Assembly: GCF_022819085.1 (NCBI RefSeq)
Contig: NZ_JALHAG010000001.1
Coordinates: 765,395 to 829,394 of the forward strand
DNA from: Planococcus ruber
Lineage (GTDB): Bacteria; Bacillota; Bacilli; Bacillales_A; Planococcaceae
Direction: 5' to 3'
Length of the DNA: 64,000 nt
Made by a program: the position numbers and the translations under genes. Shown one piece after another: positions 52,839-62,131 of the stretch (positions within the stretch are counted from its first letter, which is position 1; the number at the start of each line of letters is the position of its first letter). A model generated the notes under the pieces. That model searched no databases and was not told where the DNA came from. It saw only the letters and a list, made by a program, of their open reading frames with translations.

Positions 52839-53438
52839 TCACTTTATTTCATCATTTAGAACAATGCTGCCTTCGTAAATTTTCCCGTGCAGATCCGCGA
52901 TTTTCTTCGCCATTGTTTCCGGCGAATCCTGGAAATCCTGTTTGCTCCAATAGATGAAAAAGCCGAGCATTCCATATGTGAGGTAGTAATTCAGTTCCGG
53001 AATCTCCATCTGCAGTTCGTTTTCGCCTTCGAGTGCCAGTTCCGTAGCGGATACCCGCACCAGGCTTTCGCAAAATTGGTTCTGCGATCCCGGAAGCACT
53101 TCGCCTTTGATGATGAGCGAAAAAATCGGCTGATTCTGGTAGATGTATTCAAAAATCGGCTGATGCCGCTGGACGTCTTTCGAAGAGAAACGGTCCAAGT
53201 GTTTAAAGCTTTGGCGGAAATACGTGATAAGCCCCTGTAGGTAGTCATCGAAAATCGCTGCCAACAGTTCATTTAAATCTTTATAATGCGCATAGAAAGT
53301 CACGCGGTTGCATTTTGCTTTTTTAGTGACTTCCGTAATGGATAGTTCGCGAAGTTCTTTATCATCCAATAAGGCGAGCAGAGCGTCTTTCAAGTTTTTC
53401 TGGGTCCGCAATACACGCCGGTCTTCAGTGGCTGCCAC
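52839..53438 (-). CDS. TetR/AcrR family regulator
   Basis: A 199-residue regulator: the N-terminal HTH is LLALLDDKELRELSITEVTKKAKCNRVTFYAHYKDLNELL, and the C-terminal region matches the TetR_C_8-type group. It is divergent from the SDR gene 147 bases away and is the obvious candidate to control it. GAGGAGGGC precedes the ATG. No ligand evident. Confidence 0.9.
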   Translation of the reverse strand: MAATEDRRVLRTQKNLKDALLALLDDKELRELSITEVTKKAKCNRVTFYAHYKDLNELLAAIFDDYLQGLITYFRQSFKHLDRFSSKDVQRHQPIFEYIYQNQPIFSLIIKGEVLPGSQNQFCESLVRVSATELALEGENELQMEIPELNYYLTYGMLGFFIYWSKQDFQDSPETMAKKIADLHGKIYEGSIVLNDEIK

Positions 53439-53584
53439 GGCAAGCCCTCCTCATCGTGTCGAGAATTTGAACGACAATGGTGAATTTATTATGACATAAA
53501 TCCCTATATATGGACAAATGGAATATTTATCTGTAAATTTACAAGTGTAGTATAAAATAAATTATCAAGTTGGAGGAATCTTAT

Positions 53585-54319
53585 ATGGCTCGATTAGAAG
53601 GCAAAGTTGCCATTATCACAGGTGCTGCTCAAGGGATGGGCGCATCTCACGCAAAAAGATTCATCGAAGAAGGCGCAAAAGTGGTCTTAACGGATTTGAA
53701 CGAAGAAAAAGGCCAGGCGTTTGCCGCTGAACTTGGCGAAAATGCGTTATTCATCAAACAGAACGTAACGAGTGAAGAGGGCTGGACAGCAGTCGTGGCA
53801 GAAGCTGAAAAAGCATTCGGACCGGTCAATGTCCTGGTAAACAATGCCGGCATCACGATGGCCAAACCGATTTTGCAGACAACGGTTGAAGAATATCGCC
53901 GCATTGTGGAAATCAACCAAGTTTCTGTATTTCTTGGCATGAAAGCGGTTATCCCGTCCATGCAAAAAGCGGGAGGCGGTTCAATCGTCAACATTTCATC
54001 GATGAACGGACTTGTAGCTGGTGCGATCGGCTATACGGACACGAAATTTGCGGTGCGCGGCATGACGAAAGCGGCTGCAATCGAATGTGCAAACTACGGC
54101 ATCCGCGTCAACTCGGTTCACCCAGGCGTCATTGCGACTCCGATGGTCGTCCAGGAAGATACAAAAGCGGCAGTAGAAGAGTTTGCAAAAACGATTCCGC
54201 TTAAACGCATGGCGCAATCAGAAGAAGTATCGAATATGGTATTGTTCCTTGCATCAGATGAAGCAAGCTACTCGACCGGCTCTGAATTCGTCATTGATGG
54301 CGGATTAACGGCTCAATAA
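53585..54319 (+). CDS. Short-chain dehydrogenase/reductase
   Basis: A 244-residue classical SDR. It has the NAD(P) motif TGAAQGMGASHA, Asp in VVLTDLNEE (which suggests NAD preference), NNAGIT, catalytic Ser in NISSMNG, and the YxxxK motif as YTDTKFAVRGMTKAAAIE. These enzymes oxidise or reduce alcohols, sugars or steroids; the substrate is not known. TTGGAGGAATCTTAT precedes the ATG. The divergent TetR gene is the likely regulator. Confidence 0.92.
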   Translation: MARLEGKVAIITGAAQGMGASHAKRFIEEGAKVVLTDLNEEKGQAFAAELGENALFIKQNVTSEEGWTAVVAEAEKAFGPVNVLVNNAGITMAKPILQTTVEEYRRIVEINQVSVFLGMKAVIPSMQKAGGGSIVNISSMNGLVAGAIGYTDTKFAVRGMTKAAAIECANYGIRVNSVHPGVIATPMVVQEDTKAAVEEFAKTIPLKRMAQSEEVSNMVLFLASDEASYSTGSEFVIDGGLTAQ

Positions 54320-54328
54320 AAACAGATG

Positions 54329-54360
54329 AAAACCCAACCGTTACGTAGCGGTTGGGTTTT
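54329..54360. terminator. Bidirectional terminator between SDR and znuA genes
   Basis: A 12-bp stem (AAAACCCAACCG / CGGTTGGGTTTT) with an 8-base loop. Confidence 0.92.
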
Positions 54361-54368
54361 CTTATGGA

Positions 54369-55415
54369 CTAATTTAAAATCTTCTCCAGCGTCTTGCGGT
54401 TTTCTTCCATCAAGGTGAAATACGTTTCGCCATTTGTGATGTCTTCTTCGGTTAACACACCCAAATTATGAAGCTGGACGGCTTCTGCCCCGATTTCCTT
54501 CTGGATAACTTCCGTCAATTTAGAGGAGACGTTTTGTTCAAAAGCGACATAGCGGATGTCCAGCTCTTTCGCCTGGTCGACAATCTGAGTCAGTTCTTTT
54601 TGCGAGGGCTCATCCTGGCTGTTCAAGCCGGCGACCGCTACTTGCTCAAGCCCGTAAGTATCCGCAATATAGCCGAAAGCAGCATGCGACACAAAGAATG
54701 TTTTGTTGGCAGCGGCATCCGCTGTTTCCTGGAAGGACTGATCAAGTTCTTTTAACTCTTCGATTAATGCTTCGTAATTCGCTTCGTATGTTTTGGCATT
54801 TTCGTTGTCTTGTTCAACCAATTCGTTCTTGATCGATTCCGCCAATTGTTGGCTCAACACCGGTGAAATCCAAACATGGGGATCGACTGAACCGTGGCTA
54901 TGGCCGTGGCCATGATCATGATCATGGCTGTGTTCTTCAGTAGCTTCGTGATCATGATTGTGCTCTTCGTCCCCGTGTTCATGGTTATGCTCATCTTCTG
55001 CTTCGTGGTCATGGGAATGGCCTTCGCCAAGTTCCTCTTCTGGAATCGTTGCTGCAGTCGCGACAAATTCCACATTTTCGTTTTTCAATGTTGTCTGTGC
55101 TTTATCGATAAAGCCTTCCAGCCCCATCCCGATATAGAACACAAGATCCGCTTCTGCAAGTGAAATCATGTCTTGCTGCGTCGGCTCGTAAGTATGCTCG
55201 TTTGAACCGGCAGGGTAGATGGGTTCGACTTCGACCAGATCGCCGCCGATCCGTTCAGTGAAATAAGTAAGGGGATAAACGGTCGTGTAAACCGATAATT
55301 TATCGTCTTTAGCAGTATCGGCTCCGTTAGCTGCATCTGTAGAGGAATCGTTTGTTGAACCGCATGCACCAAGGAACAGCGCAAGCAGCAGGACTAGGAA
55401 TAATAATTTCTTCAT
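54369..55415 (-). CDS. znuA: Zinc ABC transporter substrate-binding lipoprotein
   Basis: A 348-residue cluster A-I metal-binding lipoprotein with lipobox LGAC (Cys18). It has the metal-site His in NEHTYEPT, a ~50-residue His/Asp/Glu-rich loop (GHSHDHEAEDEHNHEHGDEE onward), VDPHVWISPV and SHAAFGYIADTYGL. The His-rich loop marks zinc-specific ZnuA/AdcA types. It collects zinc outside the membrane for an ABC importer encoded elsewhere. It lies 40 bases after rpsN on the minus strand without a terminator, so the two are probably one Zur-controlled transcript. Confidence 0.93.
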   Translation of the reverse strand: MKKLLFLVLLLALFLGACGSTNDSSTDAANGADTAKDDKLSVYTTVYPLTYFTERIGGDLVEVEPIYPAGSNEHTYEPTQQDMISLAEADLVFYIGMGLEGFIDKAQTTLKNENVEFVATAATIPEEELGEGHSHDHEAEDEHNHEHGDEEHNHDHEATEEHSHDHDHGHGHSHGSVDPHVWISPVLSQQLAESIKNELVEQDNENAKTYEANYEALIEELKELDQSFQETADAAANKTFFVSHAAFGYIADTYGLEQVAVAGLNSQDEPSQKELTQIVDQAKELDIRYVAFEQNVSSKLTEVIQKEIGAEAVQLHNLGVLTEEDITNGETYFTLMEENRKTLEKILN

Positions 55416-55455
55416 TGGTCACCTCGTTGAAATTTTTTGTGTAGTTTCTCGTTGT

Positions 55456-55725
55456 TTACCAGCTGGCTTTTTTGACGCCAGGAATCTGCCCTTTATGCGC
55501 GAGTTCCCGGAATGCGATTCGGGACATGCCGAATTTCCGCATATAGCCGCGTGGCCTTCCGGTTAATGCGCAGCGATTGTTCAAGCGGGTAGGTGAAGCA
55601 TCTTTTGGAAGGGTCGACAATGCCGCGTAGTCGCCTTGCTCTTTTAAGGCTTTGCGTTTTTCAGCAAAACGGGCAGCGGTTTCGCGCTGTTTTCGGTCTT
55701 TCGCGATCTTGGATTTTTTTGCCAT
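55456..55725 (-). CDS. rpsN: 30S ribosomal protein S14, zinc-independent form
   Basis: An 89-residue S14 of the long, cysteine-poor type (YhzA-like). It lacks the paired CxxC zinc-ribbon cysteines; only a single Cys appears, in [16 protein letters not shown]. It can replace the zinc-binding S14 in the small subunit when zinc is scarce. ATG 55725 has AAAGGAGAT, and a Zur box covers the region just upstream, next to an alternative start that is not used. Confidence 0.93.
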   Translation of the reverse strand: MAKKSKIAKDRKQRETAARFAEKRKALKEQGDYAALSTLPKDASPTRLNNRCALTGRPRGYMRKFGMSRIAFRELAHKGQIPGVKKASW

Positions 55726-55743
55726 GGGTTTATCTCCTTTAGT

Positions 55744-55756
55744 AGTAATCATTACG
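55744..55756. promoter_or_regulatory. Zur box upstream of rpsN-znuA
   Basis: AGTAATCATTACG, read on the minus strand as CGTAATGATTACT, matches the Zur consensus core. The same 13 bases occur at 57086-57098. Confidence 0.85.
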
Positions 55757-55779
55757 ATTTGAAAATAACTAAAAAATTT

Positions 55780-55929
55780 TTATTTGGTTTCGCGGTGCAA
55801 GGTCACTTTTCGAAGGCGGGGGCAATATTTCTTTAATTCGATGCGTTCCGGATTGGTGCGTTTGTTTTTTGTCGTACTGTAATTGCGGTCACCGGTTTCG
55901 GTGCAGGCTAATGTAATATTCACTCTCAT
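55780..55929 (-). CDS. rpmG: 50S ribosomal protein L33, zinc-independent form
   Basis: A 49-residue L33, found by direct translation of the minus strand. It has the family core [48 protein letters not shown] (short segments only quoted here: [10 protein letters not shown] and KKYCPRLRK). The zinc-form pairs CxxC are both broken (C-T-E-T and C-P-R-L), so this is the C- form. It starts three bases after zagA, with AAGGAGGAGTG at the end of that gene, and is translated with it. Confidence 0.9.
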   Translation of the reverse strand: MRVNITLACTETGDRNYSTTKNKRTNPERIELKKYCPRLRKVTLHRETK

Positions 55930-55932
55930 CGT

Positions 55933-57057
55933 TCACTCCTCCTTTAAGGTTTGAAATGTTGGCAATGGGTCATAAAAGCTATTCCAGTCCTGCAGCATTT
56001 CATCTTCGGCAAGCAGGCATTGGCTGAGTGAGTCGGTCAGTTCTTGTTGATTCATGCTGATGCCGATCAGTACAAGTTCGGTCATTTTCACTCCATAATC
56101 GAGATCCCAGGCACCGGCGTATTCGATGCTGAGTGAAGGGCCGGCTTGTGAAAGCAAGACGGCTGCATCGTCACGGGAGGCAATCCATAGAAACCCCTTG
56201 GCGCGGACGACTTCCACCGGCCATTCCAGCATCCAGGCCATGAGGCGCTCGGGATGGAACGGCTTCTGGCTGCGGTACACAAACGAAGTGATGCCGTATT
56301 CTTCTGTTTCAGGAATGTGTTCGCCGTTAAGTTCTTTCAGCCAACCGGCGCTGTGGCTGGATTTTTCAAAATCGAATAGCTTCTTATTCAGCACCCGGTC
56401 CAACGGGACAGTTGAAAATGCGGTCTCGATCACTTCTGCATCTGGGTTCAAGCTGCGGATGACTTGTTTCAGTTCCAGCGTTTTTACGGGCGAAAGCAAA
56501 TCGGTTTTATTCAATAAAATCACATTGGCGAACTCGATCTGATCGATCAGCAGATCTGCAATTTCCCGCTCATCTTCGTCTGTCGTCTGCTGTTTGCGGT
56601 CAAGCAAAGTGTCGCCGGAAGCGAAATCTTTCCAGAAAGCATTGCCGTCCACCACGGTCACCATTGTATCAAGGCGGCAAAGTTCTAGGAGGCGTGAATT
56701 TAGGCTTTCATCCAAGTATGTAAAGGTCTGGGCAACGGGGATGGGTTCGCTGATGCCGGAAGATTCAATGACGATGTAATCGATATCGCCTGACTCCACC
56801 AGTTTTTCAACTTCCAGGACAAGATCTTCGCGGAGCGTGCAGCAAATGCAGCCATTCTGAAGCTCCACCAGTTTTTCCTCGGTTTTGACAAAGCCGCCTT
56901 GCTTAATGAGGGACGCATCGATGTTCACTTCGCTCATATCGTTGACTACTACCGCAACTTTCAATCCTTCACGGTTTTGCAGAATATGGTTCAGCAAAGT
57001 GGTCTTGCCGGATCCGAGGTAGCCGCTGAGCACTGTAATCGGTATTTGGGCTGGCAT
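55933..57057 (-). CDS. zagA: CobW/COG0523-family zinc GTPase (ZagA-like)
   Basis: A 374-residue GTPase metallochaperone. Walker A is GYLGSGKTT, the metal-binding CxCC motif is [11 protein letters not shown], and the base-recognition motif NKTD is present (LNKTDLLS). The C-terminal CobW domain follows a ~30-residue linker. Such proteins pass zinc to a client enzyme under scarcity. A Zur box sits just upstream at 57086, and rpmG follows after 3 bases, so both are induced when zinc is low. Confidence 0.92.
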   Translation of the reverse strand: MPAQIPITVLSGYLGSGKTTLLNHILQNREGLKVAVVVNDMSEVNIDASLIKQGGFVKTEEKLVELQNGCICCTLREDLVLEVEKLVESGDIDYIVIESSGISEPIPVAQTFTYLDESLNSRLLELCRLDTMVTVVDGNAFWKDFASGDTLLDRKQQTTDEDEREIADLLIDQIEFANVILLNKTDLLSPVKTLELKQVIRSLNPDAEVIETAFSTVPLDRVLNKKLFDFEKSSHSAGWLKELNGEHIPETEEYGITSFVYRSQKPFHPERLMAWMLEWPVEVVRAKGFLWIASRDDAAVLLSQAGPSLSIEYAGAWDLDYGVKMTELVLIGISMNQQELTDSLSQCLLAEDEMLQDWNSFYDPLPTFQTLKEE

Positions 57058-57085
57058 GCGAAAATTCCTCCTTCAAAAACTAAAT

Positions 57086-57098
57086 AGTAATCATTACG
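57086..57098. promoter_or_regulatory. Zur box upstream of zagA-rpmG
   Basis: AGTAATCATTACG, identical to the box at 55744; an extended TAAATAG...TTTTAAA flank surrounds it. It lies 29 bases before the zagA start. Confidence 0.88.
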
Positions 57099-57239
57099 TT
57101 TTAAAGTATAGAGAAGATGAAAATAAAACACAAGCGGTTTTTAAAAAATTTTATTCTTAGTCATAATTTGGAACTTTTCTCCAACTACTACATAAAGAAG
57201 GTAGAAGAAAAAGAAATTGGGAGAAAGGGGGCGGCATTC

Positions 57240-57596
57240 ATGGAAACGGTTCTCTTGTTTCTTGGTTTAATGGTGGTATTTTTCGGAGCCGAGTATTTAA
57301 TGCGGAAACTCTTGAAAGTCGAGAAAGTCGATCTTTCGGAAACGCCTGGCGGAAAGATCAGCAACTGGGGAAGGGGAATTATTTTAGGGGTTGCTCTTAT
57401 AGCCATCTTCTTATTTCTAGACGATTTTGATGATGCGATTTTATGGTTCTGGATTTTTTATTTCCTGGCTTTGGGTATACTCGAAGCGTTCTTGGAATGG
57501 AGATACTTTCCGGATTCCAAGTCGTATCTTGTATCGCTGCTGCAAATCCCTTTCGTTATTGGGTTCCTGCTCATCGCTATTTACCTGCTTAGTTAG
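57240..57596 (+). CDS. DUF4181 membrane protein
   Basis: A 118-residue membrane protein with four helices, and the DUF4181 pattern (VSETPGGKISNWGRGI-like SETPGGKISNWGRGII, then DDFDDAILWFWIFYF and ILEAFLEWRYFPDSK). The ATG at 57240 lies behind AAAGGGGGCGG; the frame is open for 41 codons upstream without a site and overlaps the zagA promoter. Function unknown. Confidence 0.8.
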   Translation: METVLLFLGLMVVFFGAEYLMRKLLKVEKVDLSETPGGKISNWGRGIILGVALIAIFLFLDDFDDAILWFWIFYFLALGILEAFLEWRYFPDSKSYLVSLLQIPFVIGFLLIAIYLLS

Positions 57597-57597
57597 C

Positions 57598-57624
57598 AAA
57601 AGCCTTCCGCTAAGGAAGGCTTTT
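57598..57624. terminator. Bidirectional terminator
   Basis: A perfect 11-bp stem (AAAAGCCTTCC / GGAAGGCTTTT) with a 5-base loop between convergent genes. Confidence 0.9.
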
Positions 57625-58017
57625 TTAGTTGTATTCAGATTTTAGGATGAGGGAGGTTCCGGGAATTTGAGGAGGGTCGGATAAATTTACACCACCAGAC
57701 CAATAAATGCGGATTCGGTCGCCGGATTGATAGCTCGATTTGAGCTTTTGGTTGATCCACGGAATCGAATAATAAGCGTTTAAAGTACCGTCTTCGCTTT
57801 CTTTCTGTTCAATTAACTGAAGGATTTCTTGCCGTGTTTTACCCTTCGTCTCCTCTTTCGTAAGTATAATCACATAAATCTGTTGATCGTTGCTTCGGGT
57901 TTCATCTGAATTTACGACATAGCCGACATCAACATTTTGACTCATCCGCCAAAAGACAATAGCCAAAACAATTACAACAACAATAACTATAGGAACCAGA
58001 ATTCTTTTTCTCATCAT
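57625..58017 (-). CDS. Membrane-anchored protein, DUF3221-like
   Basis: A 130-residue protein with one N-terminal membrane helix (about 4-22) and an external beta-rich domain of about 105 residues (GYVVNSDETRS, RIRIYWSGGVNLSDPPQIPG). The pattern resembles the DUF3221/YobA OB-like family, but not strongly. Function unknown. Confidence 0.6.
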   Translation of the reverse strand: MMRKRILVPIVIVVVIVLAIVFWRMSQNVDVGYVVNSDETRSNDQQIYVIILTKEETKGKTRQEILQLIEQKESEDGTLNAYYSIPWINQKLKSSYQSGDRIRIYWSGGVNLSDPPQIPGTSLILKSEYN

Positions 58018-58117
58018 TCCCCACCACCTAGCATTTCACTGTTTAGAAGATTTTACCATAAAAAAGGCGAAAAAACAGGCAGACCTGGAAAAAGCCTGTC
58101 TGTTTCGATAGGTAAAA

Positions 58118-58969
58118 TCATATTTTTTCAGCTGTTTCTTTCTCCGGCAATAGCACTATGGTATGCCGCACATCTTTTTCCGTACCAAGTTGATGAGGAT
58201 TAAGCCCGAAATGGCTGATGGCGTTTCCGATATATTGGGCCCGCGTGTAAAGATCCGGATCATACAGATCGACTGAATCGATGGAAATCTGTGAATCCGT
58301 CACTTCAATGATCCGCACGGCCTGTTCATCCAATACAGCGGCCAGCTGAACGAAATTCCACTGGCTTCTTTCTGTAATCGAGTTGAAGTGATTATGGCCG
58401 TTGACGTAAAGGCCGGAGCCCTGCTTTTTATTCAACAATTCCCATACAGGGATATCGGAAGAAATGCATAACTTGTCTTTCTCAGAATTAGCAGTGGTAG
58501 CGTGGACGGGATGATGTGCGAAAACAAGCAACGGTAAATTGCCACTCTTCTCAATCACATTGCCGAGCCAGTCGATTTGTTCGGCATCGAGGGTACCGCC
58601 CCAATCTTCGAAGTCCTGCTCTTTCGCCGTGTCAAGAAAGGCCAATACCGCAGATTCCAAAGTGATGGAATGATAACGCTGCTGGCCGGTCAGGGAAAGT
58701 ACCTTTTCCCGGGTTTGGGCATAGACATCGTGGTTGCCGAGCACATGGATGAACGGTTTGCCGTGCCGATTAATCATGTCGTAAACCTGGACGAGCTCTT
58801 CCTTCAAGCCGAAGTTTGTCAAGTCGCCGATGGATACATAGAGGTCTGCGGGAATTGAGAAAAAGCGCTCAAGAAAATTCTCATAGAATATTTTGCGGTC
58901 CTCTTCGATAAATTCGTATTCCTCGTCCAAAGCCGGGTAATGCAAGTCGCCGATTACTGCAATCTTCAT
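58118..58969 (-). CDS. Calcineurin-like metallophosphoesterase
   Basis: A 283-residue phosphoesterase. The dimetal motifs are DLHYP (residues 8-12), GDLTNFG, GNHD, and HHPVHA with GHNHFNS near the end, all as in class III cyclic nucleotide phosphodiesterases (CpdA-like). It would hydrolyse phosphodiesters such as cNMPs. ATG 58969 follows GAGGAGATGGAG; a GTG/ATG upstream is less well placed. No context for the substrate. Confidence 0.9.
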   Translation of the reverse strand: MKIAVIGDLHYPALDEEYEFIEEDRKIFYENFLERFFSIPADLYVSIGDLTNFGLKEELVQVYDMINRHGKPFIHVLGNHDVYAQTREKVLSLTGQQRYHSITLESAVLAFLDTAKEQDFEDWGGTLDAEQIDWLGNVIEKSGNLPLLVFAHHPVHATTANSEKDKLCISSDIPVWELLNKKQGSGLYVNGHNHFNSITERSQWNFVQLAAVLDEQAVRIIEVTDSQISIDSVDLYDPDLYTRAQYIGNAISHFGLNPHQLGTEKDVRHTIVLLPEKETAEKI

Positions 58970-59103
58970 TTCTCCATCTCCTCTCAATTGCGTACACTCA
59001 CAGTATTGCAGAATATTGCTAAGCTGCTTTAAAGAACTTGTAAAGATTTGTAAATTTCCGGTTCCTGCGGTTTCTGGAAATTATAATGGGAGGTGTACAT
59101 AAG

Positions 59104-59739
59104 ATGAAAGGGGATTTGAGGAATATGAAAACCCGATGGGATCATGACGAAATGATTTGCCGCCTAAAGCAGCGTAAGAAAATCGCCGCGGTGAAATGCC
59201 CGAAATCGATTGAGAAGGCACTCGCGAGTAAAGAAGAGATTGCCGCTGTGTTTTTATTGATGGGGTCTATTATGAACGTCAAACGCTATGTCGACCTGTT
59301 CCAGGAGGAAGGAATTCCCGTTCTGATCCATGCGGAAAAAATTGGCGGACTGCTGCTGAATAATGAAGGGCTCGATTTCATTGCCAACTACGTCAAGCCG
59401 TTCGGCATTGTTACAACCAAGCCGGCGCTGATAAAAAAAGCGAAAGAACGGAATCTTTTCGTTGTTCAGCGGGTCTTCATGATTGATTCGGAAGTTTACG
59501 GCAATGTGCTTGAGAACAAGCAAAAGCCGACTCCGGATCTGATTGAAATTATGCCGGCCACTCTTTATGGCGTCATTCGCTCCTATTCCGAACTGCTCGA
59601 TATCCCGATCATTACAGGCGGTCTGCTGTCTGCGCCGGAACATGTGAGAGCTTCACTTGAGGCAGGGGCACTTGCAATCAGCACTTCCAATGAAGCCCTG
59701 TGGGCGGAAAATTTTTCTGCTGTCGAAATGTTAAGGTGA
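59104..59739 (+). CDS. glpP: Glycerol-3-phosphate-responsive antiterminator
   Basis: A 211-residue GlpP-type RNA-binding antiterminator (TIM-barrel-like). The family signature is AVFLLMGSIMNVKRYVDLFQ, IHAEKIGGL, VQRVFMIDSEVY and DLIEIMPA...GGLLS. When bound by glycerol-3-phosphate it prevents termination in leader RNAs of glycerol genes. ATG 59104 is behind GGGAGGTG; 59125 is an alternative. A leader terminator and a ugp-like operon follow at once, its likely target. Confidence 0.9.
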   Translation: MKGDLRNMKTRWDHDEMICRLKQRKKIAAVKCPKSIEKALASKEEIAAVFLLMGSIMNVKRYVDLFQEEGIPVLIHAEKIGGLLLNNEGLDFIANYVKPFGIVTTKPALIKKAKERNLFVVQRVFMIDSEVYGNVLENKQKPTPDLIEIMPATLYGVIRSYSELLDIPIITGGLLSAPEHVRASLEAGALAISTSNEALWAENFSAVEMLR

Positions 59740-59818
59740 CTTTTACATTTTTCATACACTGGATTAACAAGCAGGCGTTACAATCAAATTGAAAAGTAGA
59801 TAGATGACAGGGTGCACT

Positions 59819-59880
59819 AAGAGAGACCCCAAATGCCTTCGTATAAATGTATGCGAAAAGGTTATTTGGGGTCTCTTTGT
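59819..59880 (+). terminator. Leader terminator of the ugp-like operon, probable GlpP target
   Basis: A 14-bp outer stem (AAGAGACCCCAAAT / ATTTGGGGTCTCTT) encloses TTCGTAT.../ATGCGAA with a T-rich 3' flank. It sits between glpP and the binding-protein gene, 47 bases before its start, where GlpP antitermination would act. Confidence 0.75.
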
Positions 59881-59926
59881 TTTGCCTTGAATCTGTTTGC
59901 TAAAAAAAGAAATTGGAGGCAGGGAA

Positions 59927-61225
59927 ATGAAAAAACTAAGCTTTTTATTGGTCTTGATGTGTGCATTGCTGGTGCTTGCGGCATGCGGCGGTTCGGAAAG
60001 TGACGGAAGCGCGGAAGCGAACTCCGCTGAAGCTTCCGACGGCAAAGTGGAATTGACTTACTGGTACGCTTGGGGCGACAAAATCGGGGAGAACAATGAA
60101 AACTTAGTAAAACAATTCAATGAATCCCAGGACAAAATTCATGTAACTGCGGAATTCCAGGGCACTTATGATGAGCTTCATGCGAAGACACAAGCAGCTT
60201 TTGCTGCAGGCAATGCACCGGAAGTGACGCAGAACGAAATCGCGTCCATCGGAGTCTTTGCAAAATCAGGCATGACACAGGATTTAACTTCTTTTGTTGA
60301 AAACGACGAAGAAATCAATATGGATGACTTTAATCCGGGGTTGATGGGGAATTCATACGTCGATGATAAATTATATGGACTGCCGTATTTGAGAAGTACG
60401 CCAATCATGTACATGAATACGACTTTGGCAGAAGAAGCGGGACTTGATCTGAAAGGTCCGAGTACGTGGGAAGAGTTCGAAGAATATGCAGCTGCATTCA
60501 CAGATGGGAATGGCCGGGTCGGGATGTCCTTGCCGATCGATATCTGGTTCTATGAAGCTTTCATCGCTCAGGCTGGCGGATCAACGATGAATGAAGATGG
60601 GACGGAAGTGGCATTCAACAGTAAAGAGGGTGCAGAAGCCTTTGATTTGTTCAGAAACATGTCTAATGAAGGAACGATGAAAGTTTCGGCAGGCACGGAA
60701 GCTGGCGAAAAGGCTAGACAGGATTTCGTTAATGGTCATGCCGGCATGCATTTCTCTTCAACTGCAGACTTATCGTACCTTCTGCAGCTGGCTGAAGAAA
60801 AAGGATTTGAACTGCAAACGTATTTCATGCCAAGCGGCAAAGAAACGAAAGTGCCGACTGGCGGCGCTAACTTGGTTATGACGAGCGGTTTAGATGAAGA
60901 AAAGCAGCAGGCAGCTTGGGAATTCATCAAATTCATGACTGCCACTGAACAAACGGCGTATGCTTCTGAATTCACTGGCTACCTGCCAAGCCGCTTATCG
61001 GCTGCGGAATCTGAGAAGATGCAGGCACTTTACGAAGAAAAGCCGCAATTCAAAGTGGCAGTTGATCAGCTTGAAAATGGCGTAGCGCGCCCAATGGCTG
61101 AAAATTACCCGGAAGTCGTGAAAATCATGATTGATGAAATGACCCGCGGCATCCTGGATGAAAGCATTCCGACAGAGGAAGTTTTGGATACAGCGGCTGA
61201 AAAGGCCAATGCGGTCTTAAAATAA
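59927..61225 (+). CDS. ugpB: Glycerol-3-phosphate-type ABC substrate-binding lipoprotein
   Basis: A 432-residue lipoprotein: signal peptide ending LAAC (Cys20). The family 1 binding fold has LTYWYAWGDKIGENN, AGNAPEVTQNEIASIG, and PYLRSTPIMYMNTTLAEEAG, the last resembling the UgpB glycerol-3-phosphate site. GGAGGCAGGG precedes the ATG 59927. Its downstream neighbours form the rest of a UgpABCE importer, and GlpP lies upstream, so glycerophosphodiesters or glycerol-3-phosphate are the likely substrates. Confidence 0.85.
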   Translation: MKKLSFLLVLMCALLVLAACGGSESDGSAEANSAEASDGKVELTYWYAWGDKIGENNENLVKQFNESQDKIHVTAEFQGTYDELHAKTQAAFAAGNAPEVTQNEIASIGVFAKSGMTQDLTSFVENDEEINMDDFNPGLMGNSYVDDKLYGLPYLRSTPIMYMNTTLAEEAGLDLKGPSTWEEFEEYAAAFTDGNGRVGMSLPIDIWFYEAFIAQAGGSTMNEDGTEVAFNSKEGAEAFDLFRNMSNEGTMKVSAGTEAGEKARQDFVNGHAGMHFSSTADLSYLLQLAEEKGFELQTYFMPSGKETKVPTGGANLVMTSGLDEEKQQAAWEFIKFMTATEQTAYASEFTGYLPSRLSAAESEKMQALYEEKPQFKVAVDQLENGVARPMAENYPEVVKIMIDEMTRGILDESIPTEEVLDTAAEKANAVLK

Positions 61226-61235
61226 TCAAACAAAA

Positions 61236-61262
61236 AGAAAGCACTTCACCGTGCTTTTTTTT
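61236..61262 (+). terminator. Internal attenuating terminator between ugpB and the HAD gene
   Basis: A 7-bp stem (AAAGCAC / GTGCTTT) with T run. Such weak terminators make the binding protein more abundant than later gene products. Confidence 0.75.
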
Positions 61263-61282
61263 CAAATCAGGAGGGCACCGGC

Positions 61283-62131
61283 ATGAACTGGATGAAAGAC
61301 ATCAAGGCATTGGTATTTGATATGGACGGAACACTTTATCAGGATTATTCCTTTATGGGACGCTATATTTCAAAAATGATGGCGGACCGCTTTCCGGAAG
61401 CGGAAATCGATGAAACTGTTGTCTGGGCTTATGATTTGCTGGAAGGCAGAAAGCCGATCAAACTCGGTTTCATGTATGACCCGGTAGAATTGCTTTTTTA
61501 TAGCCATGAAGGATTGCAGCCGACTGCAGCGTATAATTGGGAAGGAATCGAGACCGAATCTGATTTGGATGAGAGCATCCCGCTGGCGTATCTCGGCGAT
61601 CCGTGGGGAATTGCTCAATTGATCGCTATCAAAAAAGGGATTTTACCTGCCATAAGAGAACAAGCTTTCACTGACGTTAGGTTAGAGATGCTCGAGAAAG
61701 CGTATTGCATCAGCAAAAGGACGGACCTTTTCGATGAAATCAGTAAATTGGAAGGAAGGCGGCTCATATTAATGACCAACTCGCCATTGCCGACTGCCCA
61801 GGAATTTGTGGATTTTATGGAGCTCAACGAGGTATTTGATGAATTTCATTTCGACGGCAATAAGCCGCATGGCATTAAAGCGCTTTTCGAAGGACTGGTG
61901 GAGGAAGGATACGAGCCGCATGAAATCCTGTCTGTCGGCGACCATCCGTGGAACGATTTGTACCCGGTGCACCAAGCGGGCGGACAAACTTGCCTAATCA
62001 GTGAATACAAGCATGACGATGCGACAGAGTGGACGGTTTCCGTTGAGACAATCGATGAATTAGTCCAATTGGTGAAAAGGATGAATGGACAATCGGCAAT
62101 GGCCAATAGAAAGGAAGAAACGTATGGCTGA
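61283..62131 (+). CDS. HAD-superfamily phosphatase
   Basis: A 282-residue HAD hydrolase with motif I VFDMDGTLYQD, motif II ILMTNSP, the Lys motif in NKPHG and motif IV VGDHPWNDLY. A ~120-residue cap follows motif I. It lies inside the ugp-like operon (GAGGGCACCGGC site; overlaps ugpC by 8 bases), so it may dephosphorylate glycerol-3-phosphate or a related imported compound. Unusual member of such an operon. Confidence 0.87.
   Translation: MNWMKDIKALVFDMDGTLYQDYSFMGRYISKMMADRFPEAEIDETVVWAYDLLEGRKPIKLGFMYDPVELLFYSHEGLQPTAAYNWEGIETESDLDESIPLAYLGDPWGIAQLIAIKKGILPAIREQAFTDVRLEMLEKAYCISKRTDLFDEISKLEGRRLILMTNSPLPTAQEFVDFMELNEVFDEFHFDGNKPHGIKALFEGLVEEGYEPHEILSVGDHPWNDLYPVHQAGGQTCLISEYKHDDATEWTVSVETIDELVQLVKRMNGQSAMANRKEETYG

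Noticed and set aside
58072..58111. Terminator before the metallophosphoesterase end
   Set aside because: Only a 5-6 bp imperfect stem can be drawn; too weak to call.
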